Positions 60,732 through 64,000 of a stretch of DNA of 64,000 bases are shown here, piece after piece. Location: NCBI GenBank assembly GCA_964517145.1, contig CAZFBN010000007.1:1-64000 (forward strand), given 5' to 3'. Position numbers and translations under genes: made by a program. Positions within the stretch are counted from its first letter, which is position 1; each line of letters opens with the position of its first letter. Source of the DNA: JADJNW01 sp964517145. Its GTDB lineage: Bacteria; Bacteroidota; Bacteroidia; Chitinophagales; Saprospiraceae. The notes under the pieces are model-generated. The model searched no databases. It had not been told where the DNA came from and saw nothing but the letters and a program-made list of their open reading frames with translations.

Positions 60732-62240
60732 ATGAAAAGCAAAACCGATTTATATCAGCTCATCAAAGCCATGTCGAAGTCGGAAAAACGCTACTTCACA
60801 CTCGATGCGCAAAAGAGCGGACGCAAGGACGCGCGCTACCTGGAGCTTTTTCAAGTCATCAATGACATGGAGGCATATGACGAAGCGCCCCTGAAAGCCC
60901 GTTTTGGCAAAACGCTGCCCACCGACAAGACTTACCTTTACGAAGCCATCCTGCGCAGTATGCGCGACTACCGCAGCGCCAACTCTTATGCTGCAAGGAT
61001 CAAAGAGATGATAATGGATGCGAAGTACCTGTACGAGCGCGGCTTGTATGAGCAAAGTGAGGAGCGACTGCATGCAGCTAAGGAACTGGCGGAGGAGTTG
61101 GGCGATCAATTGTCGGCAATTGATTTGAATAAGGAGCACCGCCGATTGTTAAAATATACGCGTCAAAAGGGTTATGAACAAAAATTAGAAGAATTAATAC
61201 TTGAAAAAGAATTACAATTTAAACAGATCAACGAAGAATTATTATATCTGGATATTTACGATCAGTTATCTATTGAAATTTTAAAAAATAGACAGGCGCT
61301 TAAAGAAGAGCAAAAGGAAGTTTTAAAATTAAGGTTTGCGCCATTTTTTGATAATATAAAAGAAGCGCCTAAGTCCGTTCAGAACCAATTGCGATTATAT
61401 CAATGTTTAGCATTATTTTATCAATTACTAAATGACACAGAAAAAATTCATCACACCTACAGCAAAATCATTGAGTGCTGGGACGCTAGTCCCAAGTACA
61501 AATCAGAAGAATTTCATCGTTACATCATTGATGTTTCTAATTTGATACACAATTTAATTTCCAATGGTAATTATTCTAATCAATTCAATCAATTATTATT
61601 GCGTTTGGAAAATGAGCGCCCCGCAAATCCGCACAATCAAAATGTTCTATTTCAAAGAATTATATCTTATAGACTTTTATATTCGATAAATACCGGAGAT
61701 TTTGCAGAAGTAAATCAGTTGGTCAAGCGCATTGAAAAAGGCTTAAAACAATTTGATATTTCCCCTAAAACAGAAATAGGAATTATATTTAATGTATCTA
61801 CGCTATTATTTATGGCAGGACAATACGAATTGTGCCAAGAGTGGTCACAGAAATTAATACAGCAACGCAATTTAACCATCAATGACTCTATACAAAGTCC
61901 TGGCAGAATTTTACACATTCTAGCAACAATGGAGACCGGAAAGTTTGAACAAACAGAATTATATATCAGAAACACAAATCGCTACCTAAACAAACTAAGT
62001 AATAAAAATAATTTTATAATAAATACATTCAATTTAATAAAAAAAATACACTTAGGAACGCCATCCCAAGCTAAACAAGCACAAAAACAATTACATGAAT
62101 ACATTCTTAGTATTCAAAATGCAAAAGAAAACGTACCACTTGGTATGGACGAATTAATTTTATACTGGTTAGAAAGCAAAATTTCAAAAACCAGTATTTC
62201 TCAAATAGTCAAAGCTAAACTTGCTAAAGCGGCTCGCTAA
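60732..62240 (+). CDS. TPR-like helical-repeat protein of unknown function
   Basis: 502 residues, soluble, no signal. It starts KSKTDLYQLIKAMSKSEKRY, which reads like an N-terminal helix pair, then LPTDKTYLYEAILRSMRDYR and MIMDAKYLYERGLYEQSEER followed by LHAAKELAEELG, a TPR-type helical hairpin. Further helical pairs continue (LLYSINTGDFAEVNQLVKRI, LLFMAGQYELCQEWSQKLIQ). I recall similar single genes in Bacteroidota, but no function. Its stop overlaps the convergent next gene by 4 bases. Confidence 0.75.
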   Translation: MKSKTDLYQLIKAMSKSEKRYFTLDAQKSGRKDARYLELFQVINDMEAYDEAPLKARFGKTLPTDKTYLYEAILRSMRDYRSANSYAARIKEMIMDAKYLYERGLYEQSEERLHAAKELAEELGDQLSAIDLNKEHRRLLKYTRQKGYEQKLEELILEKELQFKQINEELLYLDIYDQLSIEILKNRQALKEEQKEVLKLRFAPFFDNIKEAPKSVQNQLRLYQCLALFYQLLNDTEKIHHTYSKIIECWDASPKYKSEEFHRYIIDVSNLIHNLISNGNYSNQFNQLLLRLENERPANPHNQNVLFQRIISYRLLYSINTGDFAEVNQLVKRIEKGLKQFDISPKTEIGIIFNVSTLLFMAGQYELCQEWSQKLIQQRNLTINDSIQSPGRILHILATMETGKFEQTELYIRNTNRYLNKLSNKNNFIINTFNLIKKIHLGTPSQAKQAQKQLHEYILSIQNAKENVPLGMDELILYWLESKISKTSISQIVKAKLAKAAR

Positions 62241-62785
62241 CTATTGAGTGGTACTGTTTCAAAAACTAGCGTATTTCCGGCTCTTTGGATATTAATAAAT
62301 CCTTCTCGGAGATCAAACAAATATCCTTGTGTTTCTGATTGCTGATCTTCTCGAAGTGCTACTTCAATATCTACCACCCCAATCACACACACCTGCCGCC
62401 GCTCGCGGATGTGCACAAAATTCCAGGTACCTTTGTCAGTAGAGATTTTAGCAGATTTTACAACAGGAATAGGCGTTCCGGCAGCGCGTTCGGAAGCTGC
62501 TTTTTCAAAGGTTTTATCACTTGTTGGAGTATCTTCCTGCGGAAATTGATCGACGGCGCTTACCACCGTGAGTTGCCCTCTGATTTCGCCAATCAGCACA
62601 CCGCCAATTGCATACAAGGAAAAAGGAATGACTCTGCCACTGTCAATCAAGTAAATGGTGGTCATATCGGTGGAAAGTACAATCATATTCGGACCGTAGA
62701 GGTTGGTTCCTGGCATGGGGATTTGCTGCGCCTGGCTTCTGCTCAGGGAACTCGTCGATTTTGCCGTTGCTTTTTTCTTCGCCAT
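62237..62785 (-). CDS. Conserved hypothetical soluble protein
   Basis: 182 residues from the ATG at 62785; the longer frame would need a TTG nine codons upstream. The start is basic and low-complexity (MAKKKATAKSTSSLSRSQAQ). The rest is beta-rich (NMIVLSTDMTTIYLIDSGRV, YAIGGVLIGEIRGQLTVVSA, WNFVHIRERRQVCVIGVVDI) and ends with EGFINIQRAGNTLVFETVPL. No family is recognised. Convergent overlap of 4 bases with the helical-repeat gene; 118 bases downstream of lpxA on the same strand. Confidence 0.65.
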   Translation of the reverse strand: MAKKKATAKSTSSLSRSQAQQIPMPGTNLYGPNMIVLSTDMTTIYLIDSGRVIPFSLYAIGGVLIGEIRGQLTVVSAVDQFPQEDTPTSDKTFEKAASERAAGTPIPVVKSAKISTDKGTWNFVHIRERRQVCVIGVVDIEVALREDQQSETQGYLFDLREGFINIQRAGNTLVFETVPLNS

Positions 62786-62903
62786 TGGAGGATTAGGTTT
62801 TGGTGCTCCCAAAAGTAAGACGAAAGTTTAACAGTTCAAAAATTTGTCTTTTGAAAGTTTAGGGCTTACAATTGAAGTTTTTGTTAACTTCGACCTATAC
62901 GAT

Positions 62904-63752
62904 TTAATCTTCGTCGCGCACGCCTTTTTCCTCGCTTTTTACTTTACTGCCATTGATTTGGCGAAAGCCTTTCATAATGCCGATTTCATTGTCGTTGGCT
63001 TCTTGTATAAATTCAAGGATACGTTCGCGGTCACCGCTTGGGGTAATTTCCTGTTCAATGATTTTTACAGCGTTGGAAATTTTATAACCCTTTACAAAAA
63101 GAATACGATAAATATCTTGAATTTGATTAATTTGTTCTGGAGTGAATCCACGCCGTTGCAAACCGATCACGTTTACACCGGCATAAGACAGTGGTTCGCG
63201 CGCGGCTTTCACATAGGGTGGCACGTGCTTGCGCACCAGCGAAGCGCCGGCGATGAAACTGTGTGCTCCAATGCGAATGAATTGCTGCACCGCAACCAAG
63301 CCCTCCAGGATTGCCCAGTCTTCAATTTCAACATGCCCGGCGAGTGTGACATTGTTGGCAAGGATGACATGATCGCCCAACTGACAATCGTGTGCAACGT
63401 GGACGTATGCCATGAGCAGGCAATTTTTGCCTACCACGGTACGATTGGCATAGGAGGTGCCTCGATTCACCGTTACGTACTCCCGGATGGTGGTATTGTC
63501 ACCAATTTCTGCGGTGGTTGTTTCGCCCTGAAATTTCAAATCCTGGGGAATGCCAGAAATAACAGCGCCTGGAAAGATTTTACAATTTTTACCAATGCGG
63601 GCACCGTTGTAAACAGTTACGTGCGACCCAATCCAAGTGCCATCGCCAATTTCCACATCTTGGTCAATATAGCAAAAAGGTCCAATTTGAACGTTTGCCC
63701 CGATTTTTGCATCCGGGTGCACAACAGAGAGGGAATGGCTGGAATGATTCAT
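62904..63752 (-). CDS. lpxA: Acyl-ACP-UDP-N-acetylglucosamine O-acyltransferase
   Basis: 282 residues. Left-handed parallel beta-helix hexapeptide repeats run from HPDAKIGANVQIGPFCYIDQ to about residue 190. Signature stretches are GAVISGIPQDLKFQGETT, TIREYVTVNRGTSYANRTVV and YVHVAHDCQLGDHVILANNV, with the catalytic-type histidine of HVAHDCQLGD. The C-terminal helical domain has NVIGLQRRGFTPEQINQIQD. It catalyses the first step of lipid A synthesis. Two bases separate it from the upstream lpxC/fabZ gene, so they are co-transcribed. The last residues (KVKSEEKGVRDED) are a charged extension. Confidence 0.95.
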   Translation of the reverse strand: MNHSSHSLSVVHPDAKIGANVQIGPFCYIDQDVEIGDGTWIGSHVTVYNGARIGKNCKIFPGAVISGIPQDLKFQGETTTAEIGDNTTIREYVTVNRGTSYANRTVVGKNCLLMAYVHVAHDCQLGDHVILANNVTLAGHVEIEDWAILEGLVAVQQFIRIGAHSFIAGASLVRKHVPPYVKAAREPLSYAGVNVIGLQRRGFTPEQINQIQDIYRILFVKGYKISNAVKIIEQEITPSGDRERILEFIQEANDNEIGIMKGFRQINGSKVKSEEKGVRDED

Positions 63753-63754
63753 TT

Positions 63755-64000
63755 TTATGAACGCTTGACGATTTGAGCCGTTAATTCAGCTTCTGAAACG
63801 ATTTTATTTCCTACGTACGCAGTACCCTGCATCTGTACAATGCCTCGCCGAATGGGCGATAGCAGTTCCATTTTTAACAAGACGGTATCTCCGGGTACTA
63901 CTTTATTTTTGAATTTGGCGTTTTCAATTTTCAAAAAATAGGTATCCCAGTTGCCTGGGTCTTCTACGGTAGAAAGCGCCAAAATGCCGCCGGTTTGCGC
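63755..64000 (-). CDS. C-terminal part of FabZ (probably bifunctional LpxC/FabZ), partial
   Basis: 82 residues ending at 63755; the gene continues beyond the window edge. AQTGGILALSTVEDPGNWDT and YFLKIENAKFKNKVVPGDTV, then LLKMELLSPIRRGIVQMQGT are the second half of the hot-dog fold of 3-hydroxyacyl-ACP dehydratase. In most Bacteroidota FabZ is fused behind LpxC, which fits its place just before lpxA; the fusion itself cannot be verified here. Confidence 0.85.
   Translation of the reverse strand, partial: AQTGGILALSTVEDPGNWDTYFLKIENAKFKNKVVPGDTVLLKMELLSPIRRGIVQMQGTAYVGNKIVSEAELTAQIVKRS

Noticed and set aside
62844..63776. 310-codon plus-strand frame opposite lpxA
   Set aside because: Shadow of lpxA, whose hexapeptide repeats leave the antisense frame open.

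Overview
The window looks like a chromosomal segment of a free-living Bacteroidota, most likely a Saprospiria/Chitinophagia-type bacterium. The evidence is a SusC/SusD pair, an ECF sigma / FecR anti-sigma / STN-type TonB receptor / DUF4249 locus, type A and type B Type IX secretion (T9SS) sorting domains, YfhO, DUF3667, many lipoproteins with the Bacteroidota look, and promoters of the TANNTTTG class. No rRNA, tRNA or CRISPR array was seen.

Layout. 0-6.5 kb: an SMP-30-like propeller protein, a tricorn-type protease bracketed by 21-bp repeat arrays, and a Tat-exported Gfo/Idh/MocA protein. 6.8-16.2 kb: gpsA, YfhO and a surface-glycan block (GT4, methyltransferase, GT2, flippase), interrupted by Uma2 and XisI genes of a type best known from cyanobacteria. 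16.2-20.5 kb: a nearly passenger-free T9SS type B protein, a DUF3108/TapB-like protein, DUF547, an rRNA m5C methyltransferase and a Crp/Fnr regulator. 20.7-26.3 kb: the sigma/FecR/TonB/DUF4249 locus on the minus strand. 26.5-29.2 kb: a two-hairpin dispersed repeat, a GH130-like lipoprotein, a second 21-bp array and a gene of unknown function. 29.7-34.1 kb: an accessory island with a tyrosine recombinase, cargo genes, two attC-like folded sites, an Rpn-type nuclease and a decayed second Rpn copy carrying a palindrome. 34.1-39.7 kb: small cytoplasmic and secreted proteins. 39.9-45.9 kb: susC-susD-PI-PLC. 46.3-57 kb: VOC protein, acyl-CoA carboxylase, a sulfur cluster (sulfide:quinone reductase-like, TusE/DsrC, DsrE) behind a perfect CRP-type palindrome, NhaA, HldD, DUF3667 and GatB. 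57.1-64 kb: a beta-helix/PA14 protein, a 1.4-kb gene-free stretch with three minus-strand terminator-like hairpins and one promoter-terminator pair, two unknown genes, lpxA and the end of lpxC/fabZ.

The most unusual material is non-coding. Two long arrays of strictly 21-bp units, unrelated in sequence, both alternate two unit types (a 42-bp dimer) and show no indels. A dispersed element has two copies whose hairpin stems differ by compensatory changes around a conserved 7-nt loop. A recombinase is followed by integron-like folded sites. All functional calls are from reading the sequence; no database search was run.
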